34,224 bases of DNA from Clostridia bacterium (GTDB lineage Bacteria > Bacillota > Clostridia > Oscillospirales > CAG-272), in contig JAFTKL010000071.1 in the NCBI GenBank assembly GCA_017453285.1, positions 1 to 34,224 on the forward strand, read 5' to 3'. A program made the position numbers and the translations under genes. Under the pieces are notes generated by a model, which was not told where the DNA came from, did no database searches, and saw only the letters and a list, made by a program, of their open reading frames with translations. Numbering within the stretch: position 1 is the stretch's first letter; the number at the start of each line of letters is the position of its first letter. Positions 1-7,679 of the stretch are shown here, in pieces.

Positions 1-145
1 GCGGCGAGCTTAGAGTTATGATTGGCTACGCCAAGTTATGATGTGCCTGACGGCACGGTTTGAAGTAACAGAGCGATCATATCATAACGTTTGCGAAGCA
101 AACCCATAACGGCGAGCAAGGCGAGCCTCATAACTCATAACTAAA
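1..145. repeat. hairpin-rich intergenic repeat (palindromic, REP/MITE-like)
   Basis: This non-coding stretch is built of short hairpins separated by copies of a small motif. GTTATGAT occurs twice near the left end, and its complement (ATCATAAC or CATAAC) recurs several times towards the right end, so the whole element could fold on itself. Inside are TTGGC-tac-GCCAA, GTGCC-tgac-GGCAC and GTTTGC-gaa-GCAAAC. No ORF or transposase is present. The element may extend beyond the left edge of the window. The class of element is inferred; the structure is seen directly. Confidence 0.6.
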
Positions 146-187
146 AATAGCATCCGTGGACACAGATGCAGTGCTTGTAAAGAAAAG

Positions 188-218
188 AGGGCGAAGAGTT
201 TCTACAACTCTTCGTCCT
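188..218 (-). terminator. Rho-independent terminator of the coaE-topoisomerase operon
   Basis: A 13-bp stem (188-200 pairing with 206-218, one G-U pair) encloses a 5-base loop. On the minus strand it is followed by a T-rich run (TCTTTTCTTT). It lies about 90 bases beyond the small ORF ending at 307, so it probably ends the minus-strand operon. The remaining spacer from 219 to 306 shows nothing recognisable. Confidence 0.6.
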
Positions 219-306
219 TTTCCTGTCGGTAGGTAACGTATTTTATTAAATTTCAAAAACTGTCCTTAAGAACACGCACCATAGTTTCCACGGAATTTTT
301 TAATGC

Positions 307-408
307 TCAGAGCAAGAAGGAAATGATGGTTGCGATCGCGCTCGAGACCATAAGGCCTGCGAGGATCCAGCAGAGAAGTCTTACCCAGAATTTAGTCTTA
401 TTTTTCAT
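307..408 (-). CDS. 33-residue single-pass membrane peptide
   Basis: A short ORF starts at ATG (408) after a good ribosome-binding site (AAAGGA, 8-base spacing) and stops at TGA (307-309). The product has a basic N-terminus (MKNKTKFWVR) followed by one hydrophobic stretch running nearly to the C-terminus (LLCWILAGLMVSSAIATII). It begins 18 bases after the topoisomerase stop and precedes the terminator at 188-218, so it is probably the last gene of the operon. Tiny one-helix proteins of this form are common in Clostridia, but I cannot assign a function. It is below usual gene-caller length limits. Coding is inferred from the RBS, the amphiphilic layout and the operon position. Confidence 0.6.
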   Translation of the reverse strand: MKNKTKFWVRLLCWILAGLMVSSAIATIISFLL

Positions 409-426
409 TTTTTATTTCCTTTCTTA

Positions 427-2670
427 TCAATTATCGGTATCGAATGAGAGCTGGAGAGCCGAGAGGTCGCTGTCGGGGATGGTCGTGCCGGATGCGGGGA
501 TCTTCAGCTTCTTATATCCCTTGGAGTACGCCTCGGGGATCTTATCTGTCGCGTAGAGCAGCTTATTGCCCTTTTTCATAGTCATAAGAGTTACGCCGCC
601 TGAGCTACGTGTAGTTTTGACGGGAATGAGCGAGGTCTTGATAGAGATCGCGCGCTCTGCGTCGCTGACAAGGAGTATCTCGTAGGGATCCTTCTCGATC
701 TCGTAGAATACCGCGCAGATGGGGGATGCCGCCGAGTACGCGCCCACGAGCTTGCGGCGGTTGCCCTTTGTCTCGTAGCAGCTTGCGGGAACTCGCACGC
801 CCTTGCCGTTTTCGAAGATGTAAACGAAGTTTTCGTTCTCGGGGTAATCCTTCTGTACGCGCATAAATACAGGTCTCTCGCCCTCGTCCATTCCGAGCTT
901 GGCAGGGAGGAACTCGCCCATCGCCGATGCCTTGCAGCACTCGAAATCCGCGGTCTTTGCGCGGTACATCTGCTGCTTGTTGGTGACGAAGATGAGATCC
1001 GAGAGGTTGTCGGTCTCGGCGGTGTGCGTGAGGATATCGCCCTCCTTGAGCTTCTGCTCGTCCGCGCCTCGCAGGGATTGGAGCGTGATCTTCTTGAAAT
1101 AACCCTCTTTGGTGAGGTAGAGCTTGACGTTGTAGTTCTCGACTTCCTCGTCAGCATTGTAAGCCACCACGTCGTCTATATGGATGATCTGAGAGCGGCG
1201 AGGCTGACCGTACTTCTTCTTGATATCCGAGAGCTGAGTCGAGATAAGTGCCTTCTGCTTGAGCTCGTCGGCGAGTATATCCTCGATCTTCGCGATCTCA
1301 GCCTGAAGTCCCTCGATCTCGTTGATGCGGTTGATGATATACTGCTTGTTGAGGTTGCGGAGCTTGATCTCCGCGATGTAATCCGCCTGGATCTCGTCGA
1401 TGCCAAATCCTGACATAAGGTTGGGGATAACGTCCTCTTCCTTTTCGGTGTGGCGGATGATCTTGATCGCCTTGTCGATGTCAAGCAGTATCTTGCCGAG
1501 TCCGAGCAGAAGATGGAGCTTGTCCTTTTTCTTCTTGAGATCGAACTGAAGCTCACGCTTGAGGCAGACAAGTCTGAACTTGATCCATTCCTTTATTATC
1601 GGAACTACGCCGAGCTGTCTTGGCGTGGAGTCGATCAGCACGTTGAAATTGCACTTGAAGCTATCCTCGAGAGGAGTGAGCTTGAAGAGCTTGAGCATAA
1701 GCTTGTCTGGGTCAACGCCGCGGCGCAGATCGAGCGTGAGCTTAAATCCGCTGAGGTCGATCTCGTCACGGAAGTCCACGACCTCCTTGAGCTTGCCCTC
1801 CTTAACGAGATCCGAAATCTTGTTAAGTATCACCTCGATCGAGGTCGAGTATGGGATCTGGATTATATCAATGCAGTTCTGTGCCTTGTCGTAGTTGTAG
1901 CGCGAGCGGATCTTTACCGAGCCCGAGCCTGTCTCGTAGATCTGCTTCATTTCCTCTCGGTCATAGAGTATCGCTCCACCGCCGGGGAAGTCGGGCGCCT
2001 TGATGATATCCATTATTTTGTCGGTCGACACGTTAGGGTTCTTGAGTACCGCGATCGTTCCGTCGCAGATCTCTCCGAGGTTGAACGAGCAGATGTTGGA
2101 TGCCATACCGACCGCGATACCCATATTGGGCGTTACGAGGATATTCGGGAAGGTTGTCGGCAGAAGAACGGGCTCCTGCATAGTGTTATCATAGTTGGGG
2201 ATGAGGTCGACCGCATCCTTGTCGATGCCCTTGAAGAGCTCGGCGCAGAAGGGATCGAGCTTTACCTCGGTGTAACGAGATGCGGCGAAGCGCATATTCG
2301 AGGAATACTGCTTACCAAAGCTTCCCTTGGAGTCAACGAAGGGATGCAGAAGTGCCTCGTGACCTCTCGTGAGTCGCACCATCGTTTCATATATCGCCAT
2401 ATCGCCGTGGGGATTGAGCTTCATCGTCTGACCGACGACGTTCGCGCTCTTTGTGCGGCTGCCCGTCAGAAGTCCCATCTTGTACATCGTGTACAGAAGC
2501 TTTCTGTGCGACGGCTTGAGACCGTCGATCTCGGGGATCGCACGCGAGACGATAACGCTCATAACGTACGGCATATAGTTTTTCTCAATTGTATCTGTTA
2601 TCAATTGCTCTTGTACGGGAGCGTAGATTATTTCATCAGCTGTCTTTACTTTTGACGTCTTTTTTGCCAT
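427..2670 (-). CDS. Type IIA DNA topoisomerase subunit A (ParC/GyrA-like)
   Basis: This is the DNA breakage-reunion subunit of a type II topoisomerase, which passes one duplex through another with an ATPase B subunit. The N-terminal winged-helix/tower region is clear, and the catalytic tyrosine is Tyr133 in the motif AASRYTE. Residues roughly 350-490 form the coiled-coil tower, and the C-terminus holds weak beta-pinwheel blades. The gyrase-specific GyrA box (QRRGGKG) is not visible, and at 747 residues it is shorter than typical GyrA, so a topoisomerase IV-like (ParC) subunit is favoured. No B subunit lies beside it within the window. In the quinolone region the motif is GDMAIYE: Met91 and Glu95 stand where E. 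coli GyrA has Ser83 and Asp87. It lies downstream of the Sua5-type gene, 58 bases apart. Confidence 0.88.
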   Translation of the reverse strand: MAKKTSKVKTADEIIYAPVQEQLITDTIEKNYMPYVMSVIVSRAIPEIDGLKPSHRKLLYTMYKMGLLTGSRTKSANVVGQTMKLNPHGDMAIYETMVRLTRGHEALLHPFVDSKGSFGKQYSSNMRFAASRYTEVKLDPFCAELFKGIDKDAVDLIPNYDNTMQEPVLLPTTFPNILVTPNMGIAVGMASNICSFNLGEICDGTIAVLKNPNVSTDKIMDIIKAPDFPGGGAILYDREEMKQIYETGSGSVKIRSRYNYDKAQNCIDIIQIPYSTSIEVILNKISDLVKEGKLKEVVDFRDEIDLSGFKLTLDLRRGVDPDKLMLKLFKLTPLEDSFKCNFNVLIDSTPRQLGVVPIIKEWIKFRLVCLKRELQFDLKKKKDKLHLLLGLGKILLDIDKAIKIIRHTEKEEDVIPNLMSGFGIDEIQADYIAEIKLRNLNKQYIINRINEIEGLQAEIAKIEDILADELKQKALISTQLSDIKKKYGQPRRSQIIHIDDVVAYNADEEVENYNVKLYLTKEGYFKKITLQSLRGADEQKLKEGDILTHTAETDNLSDLIFVTNKQQMYRAKTADFECCKASAMGEFLPAKLGMDEGERPVFMRVQKDYPENENFVYIFENGKGVRVPASCYETKGNRRKLVGAYSAASPICAVFYEIEKDPYEILLVSDAERAISIKTSLIPVKTTRSSGGVTLMTMKKGNKLLYATDKIPEAYSKGYKKLKIPASGTTIPDSDLSALQLSFDTDN

Positions 2671-2728
2671 TTAGATACCGTCCTTGAATTTAATATCGTG
2701 TAAATTTTATTTTGTCGTATCTTTTTGC

Positions 2729-3766
2729 TTAATCAATATGCTTTATTGTGTGGGCGGCAGCTCTTATGAGTCTGTTGTATAGAGCGAGCCCGAGACCGTT
2801 TTGCGTGGGCAGGTGCGCGTAGATGACGTCAACGCTCATCGAGTTTGTCTCGCGCAGAGCGGAGAAGAGTGTTTGCGCCTGCGTGGCAAGATCGTCACGC
2901 GCGCCGACGTCGATTATGTTTTTGTTATTTAAGAGCGGCATTTCCTCAGAGTAGCCGAGAATAGCGCAATTCTCGCGACTCTGTGCCGCTACAAGAAAGT
3001 CTGCGACCGCGTCGTCCTCCCCCTCAAGCAGAACGAGAGGGGCTGCGGGCGCGTAGTGCTTGTATTTCATTCCGGGCGAGAGCGGTCGCTCGTTCTCGCC
3101 GAGAAGCTCGGTGACAGCGGCGGCTATCTCCACCTTTTCGCAAACGCAACCGAGTGCGTCCGCGGTGATAGCTCCCGGGCGGAGCATAATAGCGGTTTCG
3201 CCCTCGAGCTTTACTATAGTGGACTCAAGTCCTATCTCGCACTGCCCACCGTCGATGATGGCATCGATCCTGCCGTTCATATCGGCGATCACGTGCTCGG
3301 CACTCGTTGGCGAGGGGGAGCCCGAAAGATTAGCCGACGGAGCGGCTATGGCAACGCACGACGCTTCGATAAGCGCATGCGCAACCTTGTGTGAGGGGCA
3401 ACGGACGGCGACCGTGTCAAGTCCGCCCGTAACGCCGCTTGGAATTATATCCTTCTTTGGTAATATCACAGTAAGCGGCCCCGGCATAAAGGCTTTCGCA
3501 AGCTTGTAATAGAGCGGCGAGGTGTGAGCGTAACGCTCGGCATCCTCGGGGGCGGCGATATGGATGATCAGCGGATTGTCGGACGGTCTGCCCTTTGCGG
3601 CATATATCTTTGCCGCCGCATCCGCGTCGGTAGCGTCTGCGCCGAGTCCGTAGACCGTCTCGGTCGGTATTGCAACTAACCCTCCGCTCTTTATGATCTC
3701 GGCACAGCTCTTTATCGCCTGCGCGTCGATCTCTTCAGGAGTCATTCTGAATATCTGTGTATCCAT
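2729..3766 (-). CDS. Threonylcarbamoyl-AMP synthase (Sua5/TsaC family)
   Basis: It makes threonylcarbamoyl-AMP from threonine, bicarbonate and ATP, the first step of the t6A modification at position 37 of ANN-decoding tRNAs. The YrdC domain occupies about residues 10-205, with the family signature AIPTETVYGLG near residues 35-45, then KGRPSDNPLI, and APSANLSG in the substrate pocket. Residues about 235-345 form the extra C-terminal Sua5 domain. The length of 345 fits the Sua5 form rather than the short TsaC form. It starts 2 bases after the prfA stop. The prfA-Sua5 neighbourhood is common in Firmicutes, where prmC often sits nearby; prmC is missing here. Confidence 0.93.
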   Translation of the reverse strand: MDTQIFRMTPEEIDAQAIKSCAEIIKSGGLVAIPTETVYGLGADATDADAAAKIYAAKGRPSDNPLIIHIAAPEDAERYAHTSPLYYKLAKAFMPGPLTVILPKKDIIPSGVTGGLDTVAVRCPSHKVAHALIEASCVAIAAPSANLSGSPSPTSAEHVIADMNGRIDAIIDGGQCEIGLESTIVKLEGETAIMLRPGAITADALGCVCEKVEIAAAVTELLGENERPLSPGMKYKHYAPAAPLVLLEGEDDAVADFLVAAQSRENCAILGYSEEMPLLNNKNIIDVGARDDLATQAQTLFSALRETNSMSVDVIYAHLPTQNGLGLALYNRLIRAAAHTIKHID

Positions 3767-3768
3767 AC

Positions 3769-4842
3769 TCAGACTCCCTCCGCACTCTTGAGCTTTTCAG
3801 CCGTGTCCGCGGTGATGAGCGCATCGATCATCGCGCCGATATTTCCGTTGAGGAAGCTTTCAAGCGAGAAGAGCGTAAGACCTATGCGGTGGTCGGTGAT
3901 ACGCCCTTGCGGATAGTTGTAGGTGCGTATGCGCTCGCTTCGGTCGCCCGTGCCGACCTGACTCTTGCGGTCAGAGGCGATCTTTTCATTCTGCTCGGTC
4001 AGCTTCATATCATAGAGCTTGGTCTTGAGCATCTTGAGAGCTTTGTCACGGTTCTTGAACTGACTGCGCTCCTCCTGACACTCGATAACGATGCCCGTGG
4101 GCTTGTGGGTAAGTCTTACGGCTGACTCGGTCTTGTTGATGTGCTGACCGCCCGCGCCGCTTGATTTACAAGACTCGATTATAATGTCCGCAGGGTTTAT
4201 CTCAACCTCAACGTCCTCAGCCTCGGGAAGCACCGCGACGGTTGCCGTAGAGGTCTGAATTCTTCCCTGAGACTCTGTCTCGGGAACTCGCTGAACTCTG
4301 TGCACGCCACTCTCGAACTTGAAACGCGAGTACGCGCCGTCACCCTCGATCATAAAGGTGACCTCACGAAATCCGCCAAGCTCGGTCTCGTTTGCGTTCA
4401 TCAGCGAGACTTTGAATCCTGACGACTCTGCGTACATAGTGTACATTCTGTACAGCACTCCCGCAAAGAGTGCTGCCTCCTCTCCGCCCGCACCGCTGCG
4501 GATCTCGACCATAACGTTCTTGTCGTCGTTTGGGTCGCGCGGCAGGAGAAGTACCTTGAGTTTCTCAAGGAGCAGATCCGGCTGTGACTTTATTTCCTTG
4601 TATTCCGACTGGACAAGCTCGCGCATCTCGGTGTCAAGCGACTCCTCGAGCATAGCGCGCAGATCCTCGCACTCGGCGACGACCGACTTGTATTCGCGGT
4701 ATTTTTCAATGATAGGAGTAAGAGACTTGTATTCCTTCATAAGCGCGGTGAAACGCTCCTGATCCGAAAAAATATCGGGTGCGGCAAGCTCTTCTTCTAT
4801 AGTACAGTAACGGATCTCTGCATCCTTGAGTTTCTCTAGCAT
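3769..4842 (-). CDS. prfA: Peptide chain release factor 1
   Basis: RF1 recognises UAA and UAG in the ribosomal A site and triggers release of the finished protein. The peptidyl-hydrolysis GGQ motif is at residues 231-233 (SGAGGQHINKTES), and the codon-recognition P-x-T tripeptide is PET at about 187-189 in VPETESQGRIQTS, typical of RF1 rather than RF2. The 357-residue length is standard. The start ATG at 4842 follows an AGAGGAAA ribosome-binding site. The gene looks intact, so UAG should be a working stop in this organism, which bears on the in-frame TAG in rnfD. Confidence 0.96.
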   Translation of the reverse strand: MLEKLKDAEIRYCTIEEELAAPDIFSDQERFTALMKEYKSLTPIIEKYREYKSVVAECEDLRAMLEESLDTEMRELVQSEYKEIKSQPDLLLEKLKVLLLPRDPNDDKNVMVEIRSGAGGEEAALFAGVLYRMYTMYAESSGFKVSLMNANETELGGFREVTFMIEGDGAYSRFKFESGVHRVQRVPETESQGRIQTSTATVAVLPEAEDVEVEINPADIIIESCKSSGAGGQHINKTESAVRLTHKPTGIVIECQEERSQFKNRDKALKMLKTKLYDMKLTEQNEKIASDRKSQVGTGDRSERIRTYNYPQGRITDHRIGLTLFSLESFLNGNIGAMIDALITADTAEKLKSAEGV

Positions 4843-4863
4843 ATTTTCCTCTTTTGTGGGTTA

Positions 4864-6234
4864 TTATCTGTCGAAGTTATAGAAAGCCTTTACAGCCTTG
4901 TGGGTCTCGTAAACGTCGACCTTTGCTACCATCTCGTAGGGAGCGTGCATAGCGATCAGCGGTACGCCGAGGTCGATGGTCTCGATATTGTGCTTGGAGA
5001 TGAATTTAGCAACCGTTCCGCCGCCGCCTGCATCTACCTTACCAAGCTCGCCCGACTGCCAAACTACGTTATACTCTTCCATAGCGGCTCTGAGCCAAGC
5101 GATGAACTCGGGATTTGCGTCGTTGGTGCCCGACTTTCCGCGGGAACCCGTGTACTTGGTGAATACTGCGCCGCAACCTACGTAAGCGGTGTTCATTCTC
5201 TCGAATACCTCTGGGAAGTTGGGGTCGTAGCCACAGCAAACGTCAGCCGAGAGACACTTGGAGTTAGCGCGGACAAGCGCGGAGGATACTCCGAACGAGC
5301 TTGCGATAGCGTCGATGATGTCGAGCATAAGGTCGCACTGCATTCCGCTCGCACCGTCGCTGCCGATCTCTTCCTTATCTGCGAGGATGCACATAACAGT
5401 GTGCTTGCAGTCGGGAGAGTCGATAAGTGCGGTGAGGGAGGGGTAAGCGCAAACGCGGTCGTCGTGACCGTAAGAGCCGATCATAGAGCGGTCAAAGCCG
5501 ATGTCTCTTGCCTTTGCCGCAGGAACTACGCAAAGCTCGGAGGAGAAGAAGTCCTCCTCGGTGATGCCGTACTTGTCTGCGATGAGCGTGAGAACTGCGT
5601 TCTTTACCGAGTTTTCCTCATCCTCGGGCATATTTCCGAGAAGCACGTTGAGCTGCTCGCCGCGGATAGCGTCACCGAGAGGAAGCTTAGCCTGCTCGTA
5701 GCCGAGGTGGGGGAGAAGATCGGAGATGTAGAATACGGGATCGGTCTCGTCCTCACCGACGCAAACCTTGATAGTCTTGCCGTCCTTGGTGATAACTACG
5801 CCGTGAAGAGCGAGGGGAGTTGCTACCCACTGATACTTACGGATACCGCCGTAGTAGTGTGTCTTGAAGTAAGCCATACCGCCGTCCTCGTAGAGAGGGC
5901 ACTGCTTAAGGTCTATTCTGGGAGCGTCAACGTGAGATGCTACTATTCTGATACCGTTTCTGATATCCTCAGTACCGATAGAGAACACGAAAAGGTTCTT
6001 GCCGCGGTTGTTGTAGTAGAGCTTGTCGCCTGCCTTTACGGTGTCGCCGAGCGTGTACTCGCGGTAACCGTGCGCGCTCATAAGAGCGATAGCTGCGTCA
6101 ACCGATTCTCTCTCGGTCTTTCCGTTGTCAAGAAAGCTCTTGTAGCCCTCAGCGTAAGCGAAAGCGGCGTCAACCGTTTCCTTGCCCAGCTTCTTGTAAA
6201 CTGTTTCCTTTTTGTAAAGAAGATCCTTGTTCAT
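4864..6234 (-). CDS. apeA: M18 family aminopeptidase
   Basis: A cytoplasmic dinuclear zinc aminopeptidase of the M18 (aspartyl aminopeptidase-like) family, which removes N-terminal residues from peptides. Metal-binding and catalytic motifs are seen: ASHVDAPRID (His101, Asp103), DKEEIGSDGASG (residues 286-297) and GHDDRVCAY (256-263). The length of 456 is usual. The start at 6234 has a GAGGAAAG ribosome-binding site 5-6 bases upstream. It lies between the broken transglycosylase and prfA in the same operon, with no obvious shared pathway. The symbol follows the bacterial M18 naming; substrate preference cannot be read from the sequence. Confidence 0.9.
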   Translation of the reverse strand: MNKDLLYKKETVYKKLGKETVDAAFAYAEGYKSFLDNGKTERESVDAAIALMSAHGYREYTLGDTVKAGDKLYYNNRGKNLFVFSIGTEDIRNGIRIVASHVDAPRIDLKQCPLYEDGGMAYFKTHYYGGIRKYQWVATPLALHGVVITKDGKTIKVCVGEDETDPVFYISDLLPHLGYEQAKLPLGDAIRGEQLNVLLGNMPEDEENSVKNAVLTLIADKYGITEEDFFSSELCVVPAAKARDIGFDRSMIGSYGHDDRVCAYPSLTALIDSPDCKHTVMCILADKEEIGSDGASGMQCDLMLDIIDAIASSFGVSSALVRANSKCLSADVCCGYDPNFPEVFERMNTAYVGCGAVFTKYTGSRGKSGTNDANPEFIAWLRAAMEEYNVVWQSGELGKVDAGGGGTVAKFISKHNIETIDLGVPLIAMHAPYEMVAKVDVYETHKAVKAFYNFDR

Positions 6235-6268
6235 TTTACACTTTCCTCGTTTCTGTAATATGTATTTA

Positions 6269-6358
6269 TTATTTAAAATGTTCTATTGCCTTATTGACCT
6301 TTTTGACGTAATTGCGCGTTTAATTGAATGGAATATGCTTCAGAGTTCCGTCTCCGTT
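6269..6358 (-). pseudogene. Out-of-protein C-terminal remnant of the lytic transglycosylase (second in-frame TAA)
   Basis: Reading on in frame past the TAA at 6359-6361 gives NGDGTLKHIPFN, a second TAA (6320-6322), then TRNYVKKVNKAIEHFK and a double TAA. This matches the usual family ending, which has an IPF.ET..YV.KV segment, with no change of frame. A repaired gene would be about 185 residues, normal for the family. The two stops therefore look like point nonsense mutations and not a natural C-terminus. The family comparison is from memory. Confidence 0.75.
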
Positions 6359-6823
6359 TTAGTATTCGTCGTCCTCAAGCCATTCTGCCACGTTACCCTC
6401 GCCTGCGTTATACGCGGCAAGCGCGGTATCCCAATTGCGAAAGCGCGTGAAGAGATATTTGAGATAATACGTTCCGTATCGGATGCTTACCTCGGGGTCG
6501 AAAAGCTCGAGAGAGGTGAGATTTTCACCCAGATGCTCGGACGAGGTCAGCCACGCGAAAGTCTTGGGGGTCATCTGCATAAGTCCGCACGCGCCTGCGT
6601 TTGAGGTCGCCGCAGGATCAAAGTCACTCTCGACCTCGATCACAGCGAGAATTATGTATACGGGAACGTTGTACTCGGACGCGTACTTTTCTGCAATCTC
6701 GCGGCATTCGTCAAGCGGGATCTCTCTGTGTGCGCACTCGCTTATCAGATTGAAGACGAGAGTTACCGATACTGCGACTACAAGTATGAGAGCTATCATT
6801 ACGGGGCGCTTAATTCTGTGCAT
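6359..6823 (-). CDS. Membrane-anchored lytic transglycosylase, C-terminally truncated by a nonsense codon
   Basis: An SLT-domain (goose-lysozyme fold) enzyme that would cleave the MurNAc-GlcNAc bond of peptidoglycan outside the membrane. One signal anchor lies at about residues 6-28. The domain then shows the catalytic glutamate in IEVESDF (about residue 65), the motif AGACGLMQMTP and AAYNAGEGNV. The ATG at 6823 is preferred over the GTG just before it because ACGGAGGT sits 5 bases upstream. It overlaps the end of coaE. Translation stops at TAA (6359-6361) after the residues WLEDDEY, but the family C-terminus continues in the same frame to 6269, so this is a truncated or decaying gene. The core catalytic motifs remain, so residual activity is possible. 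Confidence 0.82.
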   Translation of the reverse strand: MHRIKRPVMIALILVVAVSVTLVFNLISECAHREIPLDECREIAEKYASEYNVPVYIILAVIEVESDFDPAATSNAGACGLMQMTPKTFAWLTSSEHLGENLTSLELFDPEVSIRYGTYYLKYLFTRFRNWDTALAAYNAGEGNVAEWLEDDEY

Positions 6824-7427
6824 CACTGACCTCCGTAGCGAGAATTTTTTCGATCACGCCGTCTGACTCAAGGAGCAACTGCTCACGCGAGCTACCGTTA
6901 TTCAGCACCGCGTCTGATGCCGCGATATAAAAGTCGTCGTCCTTTTGCGCGTTGATCCTCAGCTCTGCCTTATCGCGCGAGATAGAGTCGCGCGCCATAA
7001 TGCGAGCGACGCGGTCGCTCTTGGGGGCGAGCACTGAGATCACGAAGTCACACTCAAGGTTAAAGCCCGACTCGATCAGCGTGGGAGCGTCGACCGCCAC
7101 CGCGATCGCGCCCTGATCACCGAAAGATGCGATCACCTCGCGGATGCGCACGAGCACGCGCGAGAGCACGGTCTCGTTGAGAAGCGCGAGTTTTTCTTTA
7201 TTCGAGAACACAACAGCACCAAGCGCGGCGCGGTCAAGCGTTCCGTCGGGTGCGATAACTCGCTCTCCGAACGTCGCCTTTATTGCGTCGAGACACTCGG
7301 ACGGTGGAACGAGCAGGGAATGATAAAGCGCGTCGGCATCGATTACGGGAATATTTCTTTTAGTGAACGCCTCGGAGAGCAGACTCTTGCCCGCGCCCGA
7401 CGGTCCTGTTATGCCGATTACCTTCAT
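6810..7427 (-). CDS. coaE: Dephospho-CoA kinase
   Basis: It phosphorylates the 3'-hydroxyl of dephospho-CoA with ATP, the last step of coenzyme A synthesis in the cytoplasm. The P-loop is at the N-terminus (GITGPSGAGKS), followed by the DADALYH motif that binds the acceptor near residue 35. The 205-residue length is standard. It is the first gene of the minus-strand operon, downstream of the promoter at 7476-7504, and overlaps the transglycosylase gene by about 14 bases, so the two are probably translationally coupled. Confidence 0.93.
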   Translation of the reverse strand: MKVIGITGPSGAGKSLLSEAFTKRNIPVIDADALYHSLLVPPSECLDAIKATFGERVIAPDGTLDRAALGAVVFSNKEKLALLNETVLSRVLVRIREVIASFGDQGAIAVAVDAPTLIESGFNLECDFVISVLAPKSDRVARIMARDSISRDKAELRINAQKDDDFYIAASDAVLNNGSSREQLLLESDGVIEKILATEVSDAQN

Positions 7428-7475
7428 ATCCGCGCAAAAACTCCCTTCAATATTAAGTATAATATATCACCTTAT

Positions 7476-7504
7476 ATTATAACTCATTTCTTCGATTTTT
7501 TCAA
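7476..7504 (-). promoter_or_regulatory. Sigma-A-type promoter for the coaE operon
   Basis: On the minus strand there is TTGAAA (7504-7499), a 17-base spacer, then a perfect TATAAT (7481-7476), about 50 bases before the coaE start. No other strong minus-strand promoter is obvious before the operon genes, so this may serve the whole block. Confidence 0.75.
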
Positions 7505-7532
7505 GTACCCACACGCATATTTTTTATTTTAT

Positions 7533-7557
7533 TGACCGCAAGACTTGACGGCGGTCA
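7533..7557. promoter_or_regulatory. Operator-like inverted repeat over the -35 of the sigma-factor promoter
   Basis: The perfect arms TGACCGC (7533-7539) and GCGGTCA (7551-7557) flank the -35 hexamer TTGACG (7545-7550). The placement suits a regulator that blocks or modulates this promoter, but no binding protein can be named. Confidence 0.4.
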
Positions 7558-7573
7558 GTGCTGATAGTATAAT
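7545..7573 (+). promoter_or_regulatory. Promoter for the sigma factor unit
   Basis: TTGACG (7545-7550), a 17-base spacer and TATAAT (7568-7573) form a near-consensus housekeeping promoter about 107 bases before the sigma-factor ATG. The leader includes a small TGAAG-gac-CTTCA hairpin (7651-7663) just before the ribosome-binding site. Confidence 0.75.
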
Positions 7574-7679
7574 TGAGTTGTAAGACGAAATTTTTTGAAA
7601 AATTTTAAAAAACATTGTAATGTAAGCCACGTTTTTGTTGTTTATTAGGGTGAAGGACCTTCAAGAAAGGAGATTTGAG

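Noticed and set aside
1..145. CRISPR array
   Set aside because: The repeated words are only 6-8 bases, in both orientations, with irregular spacing; no cas genes are present.
1450..2655. Long plus-strand frame (401 codons) opposite the topoisomerase gene
   Set aside because: It is the antisense shadow of a conserved gene; its Leu/Glu/Val-rich sequence has no RBS or recognisable domain.
4900..6258. Long plus-strand frame (452 codons) opposite the M18 aminopeptidase
   Set aside because: An antisense shadow caused by codon bias in a GC-rich gene; the minus-strand product has all catalytic motifs.
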